NCBI RefSeq assembly: GCF_014699075.1
Contig: NZ_JACXAB010000041.1
Location: 1-36,170 of the forward strand
Length of the DNA: 36,170 bases
From: Microvirga sp.
GTDB lineage: Bacteria; Pseudomonadota; Alphaproteobacteria; Rhizobiales; Beijerinckiaceae
Direction: 5' to 3'
The notes beneath the pieces were generated by a model that ran no database searches, was not told the DNA's origin, and was given only the letters and a program-made list of their open reading frames with translations. Shown here piece by piece: positions 16,978-25,707 of this stretch (position 1 is its first letter; each line of letters opens with the position of its first letter). Made by a program: the position numbers and the translations under genes.

Positions 16978-17017
16978 ACTGCTGCCTACTACCAGCACTG
17001 GAAGATCGTGTGTCCCG

Positions 17018-18466
17018 CTAGCTGATCGTAGGATCACCCCAACCAGACACGGACTTAACGATCAAAAATTCCTCTAGACCCCAGTCTCCACCCTCTCGGG
17101 CACCTCCAGAGTAGCGAACACCTCCAAAAGGAGCTCCTGCGCCACGTGGCTGCCCATTCATTTCCACCATACCCGAGTGCAAGCGCCGCGCGACTCGATT
17201 GCGCTTCTCAGGATCCTGGCTTTGCACATAGTTCGTCAGGCCGTAGAGGGTGGAGTTTGCGATCTCCACAGCTTCATCCTCACTGTCAAAGGGGATGATC
17301 GACAGGACGGGTCCGAAAATCTCCTCCTGGGCGATGGCCATGCTATTCGCGACATCCGCGAATACAGTTGGCCTTACGAAATAACCTTTGTTCAACCCCG
17401 CAGGCCGACCTAATCCCCCCGCAACGAGCTGGGCTCCTTCGCGAATGCCAGTCTCGATCAAAGTCTGGACCCGCTCGAATTGTCGAGCCGATATGACAGG
17501 CCCGATATGCGGGCCAGGCATATCTGATGCCCCAACGGGTGTGGCTTCAGCCACTTGCCGGGCTGTTTCAATGGCATCGTCGTAGATCGAGCGCTCGACA
17601 AGCATGCGCGTTGGTGCATTACAGCTCTGGCCGCTGTTGGAGAAGCACTGCTTTAATCCACGCTCAATTGCCTGATCGTCCGCATCAGCAAACACTAAGT
17701 TTGCACCTTTACCACCAAGTTCCAAAGCAACCCGCTTAAAGGTATCTGCTGCGCCCCTAAGCACCTTTCGCCCTGCTCCAGTAGACCCTGTAAAGCTGAT
17801 CATCGCGACATCTGGATGCAAGACCAAGGCACTGCCAACTTCCTCACCATCACCGTGAATGAGGTTGAACACTCCCGCCGGGACCCCGGCCTCGTGGATC
17901 ATCTCGGCCAGCAGCGAAGATGATAGGGGGGCGAACTCTGAAGGTTTCAGAACCATCGTGCAACCCGCCAGCAGCGCTGGAATGACCTTTAGCGCAACTT
18001 GATGCATCGGCCAGTTCCAGGGGGTAATCAGCCCGACCACCCCGATCGGCTCCATGAGAATCCTGTCATGTGGTGCATGATTGCCGAGGGGGCGAATGAA
18101 CTGGAACCTCTTCACCGCCTCAAGAAAGTTCGTCATATGCCTTTGGGCGGCCGGCGCTTGCCGGGTTCGGGCGAGATCGATCGGTGCGCCCATCTCCGTG
18201 GAAATTGACCGAGCGACTTCCTCAATACGCGCGGAGTAGATTGAATGAATTCGTTCGATGAACCTTACCCGCTCCGCCAAGTCGGCGGATGACCAAGTCG
18301 GGAATGCCGTCTTCGCTGCCGCGACAGCAGCATTGACATCATCTGCGTTGCCCAAGGAAACTATACCGACAGGCTCTTCGGTAGATGGGCTGACCAACAA
18401 GTGTTCCGCGTTTGATTGTGTCGACACCCAGTGGCCGCCAACGTAAAACCGTCTTAGTTCAAGCAT
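17018..18466 (-). CDS. NAD(P)-dependent aldehyde dehydrogenase, 482 aa
   Basis: A full-length ALDH: VGLITPWNWPMHQVALKV (cofactor pocket), VLKPSEFAPLSS, ISFTGSTGAGRKVL (nucleotide-binding loop), ALELGGKGANLVFADAD with the general-base Glu, FSNSGQSCNAPTRM with the nucleophile Cys, and EEIFGPVLSIIPFDSEDEAV. The ATG at 18466 overlaps the ATPase stop by 8 bases and is preceded by GAGGAATC. The frame is open further upstream, but only over the ATPase gene. As last gene of the sugar operon it probably oxidises an aldehyde intermediate of the pathway to the acid. The substrate is not evident. Confidence 0.93.
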   Translation of the reverse strand: MLELRRFYVGGHWVSTQSNAEHLLVSPSTEEPVGIVSLGNADDVNAAVAAAKTAFPTWSSADLAERVRFIERIHSIYSARIEEVARSISTEMGAPIDLARTRQAPAAQRHMTNFLEAVKRFQFIRPLGNHAPHDRILMEPIGVVGLITPWNWPMHQVALKVIPALLAGCTMVLKPSEFAPLSSSLLAEMIHEAGVPAGVFNLIHGDGEEVGSALVLHPDVAMISFTGSTGAGRKVLRGAADTFKRVALELGGKGANLVFADADDQAIERGLKQCFSNSGQSCNAPTRMLVERSIYDDAIETARQVAEATPVGASDMPGPHIGPVISARQFERVQTLIETGIREGAQLVAGGLGRPAGLNKGYFVRPTVFADVANSMAIAQEEIFGPVLSIIPFDSEDEAVEIANSTLYGLTNYVQSQDPEKRNRVARRLHSGMVEMNGQPRGAGAPFGGVRYSGGAREGGDWGLEEFLIVKSVSGWGDPTIS

Positions 18467-19544
18467 GTTGTTTGATTCCTCGGGTGATGGCGTGAATGCT
18501 GGGCGTCCCGCTGTCATCGAAGATGTGGATGAGATCAGGGGGCACCGTGAGATGAATCACCTCACCGGGCCGCACGAATGTCCGTCCCCGTATGAGAATC
18601 CGAACGATCTGTCCGCTCATGCGGGCTGTGATTTGGGTTTCGGATCCTGTCGGCTCGACAACTGAGACGGTGGCTGGCCAACCTGCGTTCGAAAGCTCAA
18701 AATGCTCGGGCCGAACGCCGATGGTCACCCGCGCCTGACCCCCGAGATTTGTCACTGGCACGTGAATCGTAGTCCCGTCTTCAAGACGGACATGGGTTCC
18801 GTTCACGACGGTCCCCTCAATAAAGTTCATCGGTGGCGAGCCGATAAACGCGGCGACAAAGCGACTGGCTGGATGATCGTAGAGTTCAAGCGGTGAACCT
18901 TGCTGTTCGATCACACCCCCGTTCATAACGACGACCCGGTCTGCAAGAGTCATCGCCTCAATCTGATCGTGAGTTACGTAGACCGTCGTTGTCTTCAAGC
19001 GCTGGTGAAGCTCTTTGATCTCAGAGCGCATCTGAACTCGCAGCTTTGCGTCCAGATTCGACAGTGGCTCATCGAAAAGGAACACATTCGGCTCGCGTAC
19101 GATGGCTCGGCCCATCGCAACTCTCTGACGCTGGCCGCCAGAAAGCGCTCGTGGCTTGCGATCCAGCAGGCGCTCAAGGCCGAGAATTCGGGCAGCATTA
19201 TCAACCCGGCTTTCGATCTCCGGCTTCGGCATCCGACGCTGGCGCAACGCAAATCCCATGTTGTCCCGCACATTCATATGCGGATAGAGAGCATAGTTCT
19301 GAAACACCATTGCAATGTTTCGATCCTTCGGTGCGACATGGTTCACGACCCTGTCACTGATCACGATGTCGCCTGCAGTGATATCCTCCAGACCCGCGAT
19401 CATACGCAGCAACGTTGACTTGCCGCAGCCGGAGGGCCCGACCAGTGCAACAAACTCGCCATCCCTTATGTGGAGAGACACGCCATGTAAGACCTCGACA
19501 TTGCCATACGATTTTCGAATGTTTCGAATATCGACTGTCCCCAT
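18459..19544 (-). CDS. ABC sugar-transporter ATPase (MalK/UgpC type), 361 aa
   Basis: Walker A GPSGCGKST (about residue 37), Q-loop VFQNYALYPHMNV, signature LSGGQRQRVAMGRAI, Walker B VFLFDEPLSNLDAKLR, and switch His in VYVTHDQIEAMTLAD are all intact. The C-terminal third is the TOBE-type domain of the MalK/UgpC subfamily (FIGSPPMNFIEGTVV, VTIGVRPEHFEL). AGGAGGAATCTGCA precedes the ATG. It energises the two permeases at 20343 and 21200. The GntR gene lies between it and them, which is an unusual place for the regulator. Confidence 0.95.
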   Translation of the reverse strand: MGTVDIRNIRKSYGNVEVLHGVSLHIRDGEFVALVGPSGCGKSTLLRMIAGLEDITAGDIVISDRVVNHVAPKDRNIAMVFQNYALYPHMNVRDNMGFALRQRRMPKPEIESRVDNAARILGLERLLDRKPRALSGGQRQRVAMGRAIVREPNVFLFDEPLSNLDAKLRVQMRSEIKELHQRLKTTTVYVTHDQIEAMTLADRVVVMNGGVIEQQGSPLELYDHPASRFVAAFIGSPPMNFIEGTVVNGTHVRLEDGTTIHVPVTNLGGQARVTIGVRPEHFELSNAGWPATVSVVEPTGSETQITARMSGQIVRILIRGRTFVRPGEVIHLTVPPDLIHIFDDSGTPSIHAITRGIKQHA

Positions 19545-19615
19545 TGCAGATTCCTCCTGTTACAATCCCGATTGGCCGGCCTGATCCGACGCCATTGTCA
19601 GGCGATTTTCGCAAC

Positions 19616-20308
19616 TCAATCATCAAACTTCTGGATCGCCCCCCCTGGTGCCGACAAATCCTTCATTGCCCGGATGAGGAAATCACCAGTGATCCTCTCA
19701 TGCTCTCTTGCCATCTCCGCTGCAGCCTTGAACTCACCGGCTCGGAGGAGATCCCGGATCCGTCGATGCTCCTTCTGAGCCTCCTCAAGCCGCGTGCGTT
19801 GCGGAGGAAGACCATGGCGCTGGCTCGACATCAGCCCGAGCATGTTATTCAGGAGCCTGTAGCATAGGGGCGATTGTGGATTGTCACAAAGAAGCTCGTG
19901 GAACTCATAGTTTTTAGACGCAAAGCGCTGAAAGTCGCCTAGGTTCAGCGCTTCCTCCAACTCATTGACGACGGCGTCGATCTTGTTCAAGCGCGCTTCG
20001 GTGAAGTTGGGCGCTCCTAATTCAATTGCGAGCTCGCAGATCCGTCCACGCAATGCGCTGACCTCGCGGATCTGATCCGGGTGGAGACCCTTTACAACAG
20101 CCCCGACATGACTTTGGACTTCCAACCAGCCTTCCGACTCTAGGCTTCGGATCGCCTCGCGAATTGGCGTCTCGCTGATACCAAGCGCGCTGGAAACCTC
20201 ACGCGTTGTAATCCGATCGCCAGGACGCACGGCGCCGGACAACACCATGTCCTTGATATGACGCCGGGCAATTTCAGTTTTCGTGACGTAAATATTTGGA
20301 TGTTCCAT
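19616..20308 (-). CDS. GntR-family (FCD) regulator, 230 aa
   Basis: N-terminal winged HTH: IARRHIKDMVLSGAVRPGDR, REVSSALGISETPIREAIRS, LESEGWLEV. The C-terminal FCD domain has the expected acidic/His positions (NYEFHELL, EHRRIRDLL, REHERITGDF), which in this family bind a metal and a carboxylate effector. The ATG at 20308 is chosen; an in-frame TTG four codons earlier is the alternative, and neither has a strong ribosome site. It lies inside the operon and probably represses it in the absence of substrate. The palindrome over the promoter at 27104 is its likely operator (inference). Confidence 0.92.
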   Translation of the reverse strand: MEHPNIYVTKTEIARRHIKDMVLSGAVRPGDRITTREVSSALGISETPIREAIRSLESEGWLEVQSHVGAVVKGLHPDQIREVSALRGRICELAIELGAPNFTEARLNKIDAVVNELEEALNLGDFQRFASKNYEFHELLCDNPQSPLCYRLLNNMLGLMSSQRHGLPPQRTRLEEAQKEHRRIRDLLRAGEFKAAAEMAREHERITGDFLIRAMKDLSAPGGAIQKFDD

Positions 20309-20342
20309 GAAATGTTCCAAAGGCTGCTAGAGGGATGGCGAC

Positions 20343-21203
20343 TTAGCCTTTCGTAGCTCCGTCAGCTAAGCCTTGGATCAGCCACTTTTGCACCAGCAGG
20401 GCGAAGATGACGACGGGAACCACCGTAATGGTTCCAACAGCAGTCAGAGCTCCCCAGTTTGCGCCGTTGATGGTGTCTCCAGCAATGCCCGCGATGGCAA
20501 CCGGGATCGTCGAAGCCACCCGGTTCGTGAGAACCAGTGCAAAGAGGAGCTCTTCCCAGGCCAGGATCATGCTGAAGATCAGCGTTGAGATCAGGCCTGG
20601 TAGGGAGATCGGCATGATGATCTTAAAAAAGGCTCCATACCGCGAACACCCATCGATCATCGCGGATTCCTCAAGTTCCCGTGGCAGAGAGAGGAAGAAG
20701 CTACGCATCAGCCACATGACGTATGGGATAAGGAAGGTGCTATAGGCCAGGATGAGCGTGATGTGCTTATCCGTCAGGCCAAGCTGCCGTGCCACCAGGA
20801 ACATCGGCACGGCGAGCGCTATGGGTGGCACACCCCGGGATAGCAGAATGAGGACCCCGAAAGTTGCCGCACCGCGAATCCGGATGCGAGCGAGCGCGTA
20901 ACCCGCCATCGTCCCGACCACAATCGATAGTAGGCCTGACCCTGCGGCTACGATGACCGTATTAATCAGGCGGCGCTCAATGTCAGCGCGCCTGAAATAC
21001 TCCACATAGGTGGAGATGGTTGGCGTGAAGAAGAACTTTGGCGGACTGGTAAAGATGTCAACCTGATGCTTGAAGGAGGTCAGAACCATCCAGAAGACCG
21101 GGAACAGGAAGAGTAGGGTTACCGCGACTCCAGTGACGATCCGGACCCGGCGACCGAGTTGTCCAGAAGAACGACGTGGAGCGGACGTGGCGACTGTGGT
21201 CAA
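20343..21203 (-). CDS. ABC sugar-transporter permease (MalG type), 286 aa
   Basis: Six predicted membrane helices; the first is VTGVAVTLLFLFPVFWMVLT after a basic N-terminus. The EAA loop that docks the ATPase is visible as EESAMIDGCSRYGAFFKIIM. The start is a TTG whose last two bases overlap the upstream TGA, with GGAGGAACGATT as ribosome site, so translation is coupled to the other permease. With the gene at 21200 it forms the inner-membrane channel of a carbohydrate-type importer. Confidence 0.94.
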   Translation of the reverse strand: MTTVATSAPRRSSGQLGRRVRIVTGVAVTLLFLFPVFWMVLTSFKHQVDIFTSPPKFFFTPTISTYVEYFRRADIERRLINTVIVAAGSGLLSIVVGTMAGYALARIRIRGAATFGVLILLSRGVPPIALAVPMFLVARQLGLTDKHITLILAYSTFLIPYVMWLMRSFFLSLPRELEESAMIDGCSRYGAFFKIIMPISLPGLISTLIFSMILAWEELLFALVLTNRVASTIPVAIAGIAGDTINGANWGALTAVGTITVVPVVIFALLVQKWLIQGLADGATKG

Positions 21204-22120
21204 AATCGTTCCTCCAGCTTCCGGCTGCCATAAAGAAAGATCCCTGTCAGAACCATCGTGAGTACAAGCACGATTACGGCCATGGCAGAGGATTCCGCAA
21301 ACCGTAGGGATCGGAAGGCTTCTTCGTAGATAAACAGGTTGAGGACGTTTGTGGCTTTGCCCGGGCCGCCATAGGTTGCGGCTAGGACAATGTCGAACAT
21401 TTTAACAGCCCCAAGCCAGCGGATCACGAAAGTAGCCGTGATGATTGGGATGAGCAGAGGCAGCGCAATTGACCAGAGGGTAGACCACCAGTTGGCTCCG
21501 TCGATCTTTGCTGCTTCAAAGACGTCCCTTGGCAGCGCCAGAAGCGCAGCCGTGGCAATAAGAACGATAAAGGGCGTCCACCGCCAGGTGTCGATGATGA
21601 TCACCGCAGCCATTGCTAGGTTAGCATCGCCAAACCAATCCAGCGGCCCGATCCCGATGCCCTGCAGCGCATAGTTCATCAGTCCCCAAAGCGGGTCGAG
21701 AATCATGCGCCAGATCCCACCGGCGACGACGGGAGCGACAACCATCGGGATAATGAACAGAGCACGGACCATGCCGCGCCCGCCCCACTCCGCATTGATC
21801 AGAAAGGCGATGGCAAAGCCTAGAGCGACTTGGAGCGGCAGCGCGATAACGAGGTATACCAAGGTCACTTTCAGAGCATCCCAGAAACGATAGTCATTCA
21901 GGACCTCTTCGTAGTTAGCCCAGCCGACCCTTTCGTCCGCACCGAACGTCGATAGGTCGAATGTCGAAAAGCTGATGTCGATTGTATAGAAGATCGGGTA
22001 AGCGAGAGTGACCAGCAGGAGAACGATCGAGGGCATCATGAATGACCATCGGGTCATCAGATCGCCTGCTCGTCCTCGCAATTCCGTGTGCATGCTGTGA
22101 GATCTTTGGTTCGCAGTCAC
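21200..22120 (-). CDS. ABC sugar-transporter permease (MalF/UgpA type), 306 aa
   Basis: Six membrane helices are visible, the first MMPSIVLLLVTLAYPIFYTI after about 27 residues. The EAA loop reads EAAKIDGANWWSTLWSIALP. The start is a GTG at 22120, preceded by GGAAGG; an in-frame ATG nine codons in is possible. It lies 15 bases after the GMC small-subunit gene. Family members carry sugars, sugar alcohols or glycerol phosphate. Confidence 0.94.
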   Translation of the reverse strand: MTANQRSHSMHTELRGRAGDLMTRWSFMMPSIVLLLVTLAYPIFYTIDISFSTFDLSTFGADERVGWANYEEVLNDYRFWDALKVTLVYLVIALPLQVALGFAIAFLINAEWGGRGMVRALFIIPMVVAPVVAGGIWRMILDPLWGLMNYALQGIGIGPLDWFGDANLAMAAVIIIDTWRWTPFIVLIATAALLALPRDVFEAAKIDGANWWSTLWSIALPLLIPIITATFVIRWLGAVKMFDIVLAATYGGPGKATNVLNLFIYEEAFRSLRFAESSAMAVIVLVLTMVLTGIFLYGSRKLEERF

Positions 22121-22135
22121 GTGGTGCCTTCCGAT

Positions 22136-22609
22136 CTAATTCACGTCACGGTAGATCTTGCCCCGTAGGCGAACTGGCTCCAGCAATGACCAATCGCCCT
22201 GAGGAACGTCAAATCCAATCGGGAATGGTGGCCGTCTCTCCATCCCCAAGGATGTCATCACCCTGTCGTCGCGGTAGTAGCATCGCACCGTCACAGCCTC
22301 TAGGACTCCTGCCAGATCAGGGTGGACTGACCGCAAATTGTTTAGAAGCGCCGTCTGCTCAGCAGGCGGTAATGCATCTATCCGCTGCCTAGCCATCTCG
22401 TTGAGGACGTGAAGTGCGCGCCGTAGGGCAGGCAGGTCACGACCGGCAGACCGGAGAATGTCTGCGAAAATCTTGGGGTCGGCGGCTCCCGGCAGCCCCA
22501 ATTCCTCGCTGGATGGAATCATATGGCTGACAACACAGAAAAGAGTCTCCTGTTCGAGACCGGAGAGTTCGCTAGAGCCGGCTGATTGAGAGAGCACATT
22601 CATCTCCAT
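22136..22609 (-). CDS. Gluconate 2-dehydrogenase subunit 3-like protein, 157 aa
   Basis: Its ATG follows directly after the TAA of the GMC gene, so the two are translationally linked. The length and the segments LFCVVSHMIPSSEELG, FADILRSAGRDLPALRRALH and the C-terminal GFDVPQGDWSLLEPVRLRG fit the subunit 3 (gamma) family that accompanies GMC dehydrogenases. Those subunits usually carry a twin-arginine signal and take the complex to the periplasm; no such signal is seen here, and none on the large subunit, which points to a cytoplasmic complex. That is inference from absence. Confidence 0.82.
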   Translation of the reverse strand: MEMNVLSQSAGSSELSGLEQETLFCVVSHMIPSSEELGLPGAADPKIFADILRSAGRDLPALRRALHVLNEMARQRIDALPPAEQTALLNNLRSVHPDLAGVLEAVTVRCYYRDDRVMTSLGMERRPPFPIGFDVPQGDWSLLEPVRLRGKIYRDVN

Positions 22610-24223
22610 TTACTCGAACAGATCGTAGATGCGGGTCTTGATCTGGTCGGCGATGTACAAGGCAGCGGCCTGGATCGTCGCGGTTGGATTGACACCGCCC
22701 GACGTGACAAAAATGCTGCCGTCCACAATAAAGAGATTCTTCACATCGTGGGCGCGCCCCCACTCGTTCACAACTGACCGTCTGGGATCCTTCCCCATGC
22801 GGGCCGTTCCCATCAGATGCCAACCGGCATAGGGCAAGGGCGACCTATGGGTGATGTCCCTTGCTCCAGCAGTCTTCAGGATCTCGATGCCGCGGGCGAC
22901 GGAATGTTCTAGCATCCGTTGTGTGTTTTCGCCGATCCTGTAGGTGATCTTTGGCGCTGGAACCCCGTTGCTGTCTTTCATGCGAGGATCAAGGGTCACC
23001 CTGTTGATTTCTTCTGGCAGGTCTTCGCACACAGAGACCATCCCGGCGCTGCGGCAGAAAAGGCGGCGGAAGGCCGTGTGATGGGCTTCTCCCCACGGCA
23101 GGAGACCATCGGCCATCCCATTGATGGCAGTCCGGACAGGGCCCAGCCCGCGCGAGAACTGATAGGAGTAGCCCCGCTTAAAGCCTCGTTTCTCATCTGT
23201 CTCGTAGAATTCCATGCTCCAGATGCAGATCGGAGGGCCACGGTAGCCATCGAGGGGCTCGTCGAAATGGCCACGGATCTGGGCATAGGGATGAAACATC
23301 AGGTTCTTCCCGACCAAGCCGCTCGAGTTTGCAAGGCCGTTTGGGAAACGCTCCGAGGCTGAGTTCAGGAGGATCCTGGGCGTCCCGATGCCGTTGCAGG
23401 CCATGATCACGATCTCAGCCGGCTGAAATCGCTCCTGGCCGTCCGGGTCGAAGTAACAGGCACCGGTTGCCATACCATCGTCGTTCGTTTCGATCCGGCT
23501 TACGCGGCATCGTGTACGCAGTTCGACCCGCGCCCGCACAGCCTCCGGCCAGTAGGTGACATCCGTGCTCGCTTTTGCCCCCTGCGCACAGCCGGCGCCG
23601 CATAGCCCGAGGTTGATGCACGGTGCACGCCCCTGGTACTCCTGGGTTGCGATCGCACTGTCGGATGGCCACCAGTGCCAACCGAGATCGTTCATCGCCT
23701 TGCCGAGCTTCTCACCGGTGCGGCCGAGGGGAATGGGAGGCATCACTGCCTCCTTGGGCGGATAGGCCGGGTCACCTCCCAGGCTTGCAATACCCATCAT
23801 TCGATCGTTTAGGGCATAGAATGGCTCGAGTGTCTGGTAGTCGATCGGCCAATCGTCGGCGACGCCATCGAGGGAGCGGACCCGAAAGTCGGAGGGGTGT
23901 AGGCGGGGAAAGTGGCCAGCGTAGAACACTGTTCCACCGCCAACGCCATTGTAATTGGCGATCTTGATCGGCGAGTCGTCTTCGTTGATCGGATAGTCCG
24001 CAGCTAATCCCCTTCGGTTCGGGCTGATGGAATAGTCCTCTGACTGCTGGGCCTCCCAATTCCGGCTTGCGCTGGGAAAGTCCGAGGACCGGGGCCAATC
24101 TCCCTGTTCCAGGCACAGGATGCGCATCTTGGTATCGGCAAGGCTCCAGGCGACAGCTGCTCCTGAAGCACCTGCTCCGATGATCAGGACGTCGACGGGT
24201 TCGTTTCTCATGGCGTTCAGCAT
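22610..24223 (-). CDS. GMC-family sugar dehydrogenase large subunit, 537 aa
   Basis: FAD motif VDVLIIGAGASGAAVAWSLA at residues 10-29, then CLEQGDW; GVGGGTVFYAGHFPRLHPSD is the GMC signature 1 region. A Cys-rich stretch (CINLGLCGAGCAQGAK) is typical of the gluconate-2-dehydrogenase-type branch. The active-site pair is visible: His in YAGWHLMGTARMG and Asn in GGVNPTATI. No signal peptide. It probably oxidises a hydroxyl group of a sugar or sugar acid with subunit 3 (22136). The usual cytochrome c subunit gene is absent from the operon. The ATG at 24223 and one four codons in are both possible starts. Confidence 0.92.
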   Translation of the reverse strand: MLNAMRNEPVDVLIIGAGASGAAVAWSLADTKMRILCLEQGDWPRSSDFPSASRNWEAQQSEDYSISPNRRGLAADYPINEDDSPIKIANYNGVGGGTVFYAGHFPRLHPSDFRVRSLDGVADDWPIDYQTLEPFYALNDRMMGIASLGGDPAYPPKEAVMPPIPLGRTGEKLGKAMNDLGWHWWPSDSAIATQEYQGRAPCINLGLCGAGCAQGAKASTDVTYWPEAVRARVELRTRCRVSRIETNDDGMATGACYFDPDGQERFQPAEIVIMACNGIGTPRILLNSASERFPNGLANSSGLVGKNLMFHPYAQIRGHFDEPLDGYRGPPICIWSMEFYETDEKRGFKRGYSYQFSRGLGPVRTAINGMADGLLPWGEAHHTAFRRLFCRSAGMVSVCEDLPEEINRVTLDPRMKDSNGVPAPKITYRIGENTQRMLEHSVARGIEILKTAGARDITHRSPLPYAGWHLMGTARMGKDPRRSVVNEWGRAHDVKNLFIVDGSIFVTSGGVNPTATIQAAALYIADQIKTRIYDLFE

Positions 24224-24253
24224 GGGTAACTTTGGGACAACCTTAGAGCTGGA

Positions 24254-25480
24254 TTAGTCAGAGAGTCTCGGAACTGGTGTCTTTTTGGCCGGCCCAACCG
24301 ATTCCAAGGGCGGGTACGCGAGTAGCGCCGCTTCGTTGGGCTCGGTGCCCCATCCCGGCCGGTCCGGGATGATCAGGTAGCCATCCTTGTAGACTGGAAC
24401 ATGGGTGAAGAGCTCGGCATCCCATGCGATGCGGTCAATATCCGTTTCCATGATCCGCAAGTTGGGAACGACGGCACTGAAGTGTGCATTCATCATTGTG
24501 CACAGGTGGCCGTAAAAATTATGGGGCGCAACGTTCGTCTCGTACGCGTCTGCGGCTGCGGCGATCTTGAGCGATTGCCAGACACCGTTCCAAGGGGTGT
24601 CGATGATCGCGACGTCGACTGATTGCTCTCGGAAGAAGGGTAGGAACTGCTGCAATCCAATGAGTGTCTCGCACGAGGAGATCGGATGCTTGGTCTGTGA
24701 CCGAATGTATGCCAGCGCCTTTGGCTCCAGGGTATCCACTTCGACCCAGAATAGATCCAGATCGTCGATTTCCCGCAGCAACTTCAGATAGCCTTCGGTT
24801 TTTGCATTGAAGTTGAGGTCGAGCAGAATATCGACATCAGGTCCTGCCGCCTCTCGCATGATCTCGAGGTGCTTGCGCAAGTCCTTCACGGTCTTCCGCT
24901 CAACATTGCGGGCAGGATCGTGGGGCCGGCCAAAGCCCGGCGACCAGCCACTAATCCGGTTTTGATCATCATAGTGAAAGATATTCGTCTTCAGCGCGGT
25001 AAAGCCCTTTTCGCCAACCTCGCGGCCAATCTGCCGAACGCCCTCAATGTCCGTGATTCCGGGTGTAAAATGCTCCGTCCGCGCGCGGTAGGACACACAG
25101 TGTGACCAATAGACCCGGACCTTGTCGCGAACTTTTCCGCCGAGAAGAGCGTAACAGGGAACACCAAGGGTTTTCGCCTTAACATCGAGGAGAGCATTCT
25201 CGATCGCCCCAAGCGCTTGCCCGACTACGCCGCCCGACCCAGGCCGAGTGCAATCACGTAAGTCTTCCCGAATGTGCTCATGATTCATGCCACTTTGACC
25301 GATCAGGCGGTGGCCAATTTGACTTATGACGTTGGCAACCCCGGGGGAGCCGAAGTTCTCATCGAATTCACTCCAGCCGACGGTTCCATCCTCGGCCGTG
25401 ATCTTGAGGAAATTGTAGTTTCGCCACGAGTTGCTGCAGGACAGCGTCTTCACCTCGCTTATGATTGCGTTCTTCGGCAT
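24254..25480 (-). CDS. Enolase-superfamily enzyme (mandelate racemase-like sugar-acid dehydratase), 408 aa
   Basis: N-terminal capping domain, then a barrel domain with the superfamily's residues: Lys in GFTALKTNIF (K-x-N rather than K-x-K), metal ligands Asp in DILLDLNFN, Glu in FWVEVD and Glu in SSCETLIG, Asp in DVAIIDTPWNG, and His in VAPHNFYGHL. The Asp-His pair is the mandelate-racemase-subgroup base. Members of this group are mostly acid-sugar dehydratases. AGGAAGACA precedes the ATG. In this operon it most likely dehydrates an aldonate made or imported by neighbours. The exact substrate is unknown; the changed second Lys position would matter for stereochemistry. Confidence 0.9.
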   Translation of the reverse strand: MPKNAIISEVKTLSCSNSWRNYNFLKITAEDGTVGWSEFDENFGSPGVANVISQIGHRLIGQSGMNHEHIREDLRDCTRPGSGGVVGQALGAIENALLDVKAKTLGVPCYALLGGKVRDKVRVYWSHCVSYRARTEHFTPGITDIEGVRQIGREVGEKGFTALKTNIFHYDDQNRISGWSPGFGRPHDPARNVERKTVKDLRKHLEIMREAAGPDVDILLDLNFNAKTEGYLKLLREIDDLDLFWVEVDTLEPKALAYIRSQTKHPISSCETLIGLQQFLPFFREQSVDVAIIDTPWNGVWQSLKIAAAADAYETNVAPHNFYGHLCTMMNAHFSAVVPNLRIMETDIDRIAWDAELFTHVPVYKDGYLIIPDRPGWGTEPNEAALLAYPPLESVGPAKKTPVPRLSD

Positions 25481-25665
25481 TGTCTTCCTCGGTTGATCAC
25501 GGCGCGATGAATCTGGTTCAATCGTGCACTTCAGATGATGTCAAACAGCCTCACCAGACGACGCGGCGTAGGCGTGCCGGTTCTTTCCTGATTATATGAG
25601 CGGTCGGCTTATGAGTTTCGGATCCTTCAGGGCATTTTGGGATCTGATCAGCCGTCGTCATAAGT

Positions 25666-25698
25666 GGAGCCGCTGGCATGAGGGATCCCAGCGGCTCC
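25666..25698 (-). promoter_or_regulatory. Intercistronic stem-loop after the binding-protein gene
   Basis: GGAGCCGCTGG (25666-25676) pairs over 11 bases with CCAGCGGCTCC (25688-25698). It starts 9 bases after the stop of the binding-protein gene and has no T-tract. Such hairpins behind binding-protein genes commonly protect the upstream message or partly terminate, raising binding protein over permease. That role is inferred. Confidence 0.6.
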
Positions 25699-25707
25699 GG
25701 GACCCAA

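Noticed and set aside
16155..16985. ACTGCTGC on both sides of the first IS6-family element as an 8-bp target duplication
   Set aside because: The left copy is three bases away from the terminal repeat, while the right copy is adjacent. The immediate flanks GCTGCGGG and ACTGCTGC differ, so I do not call a duplication.
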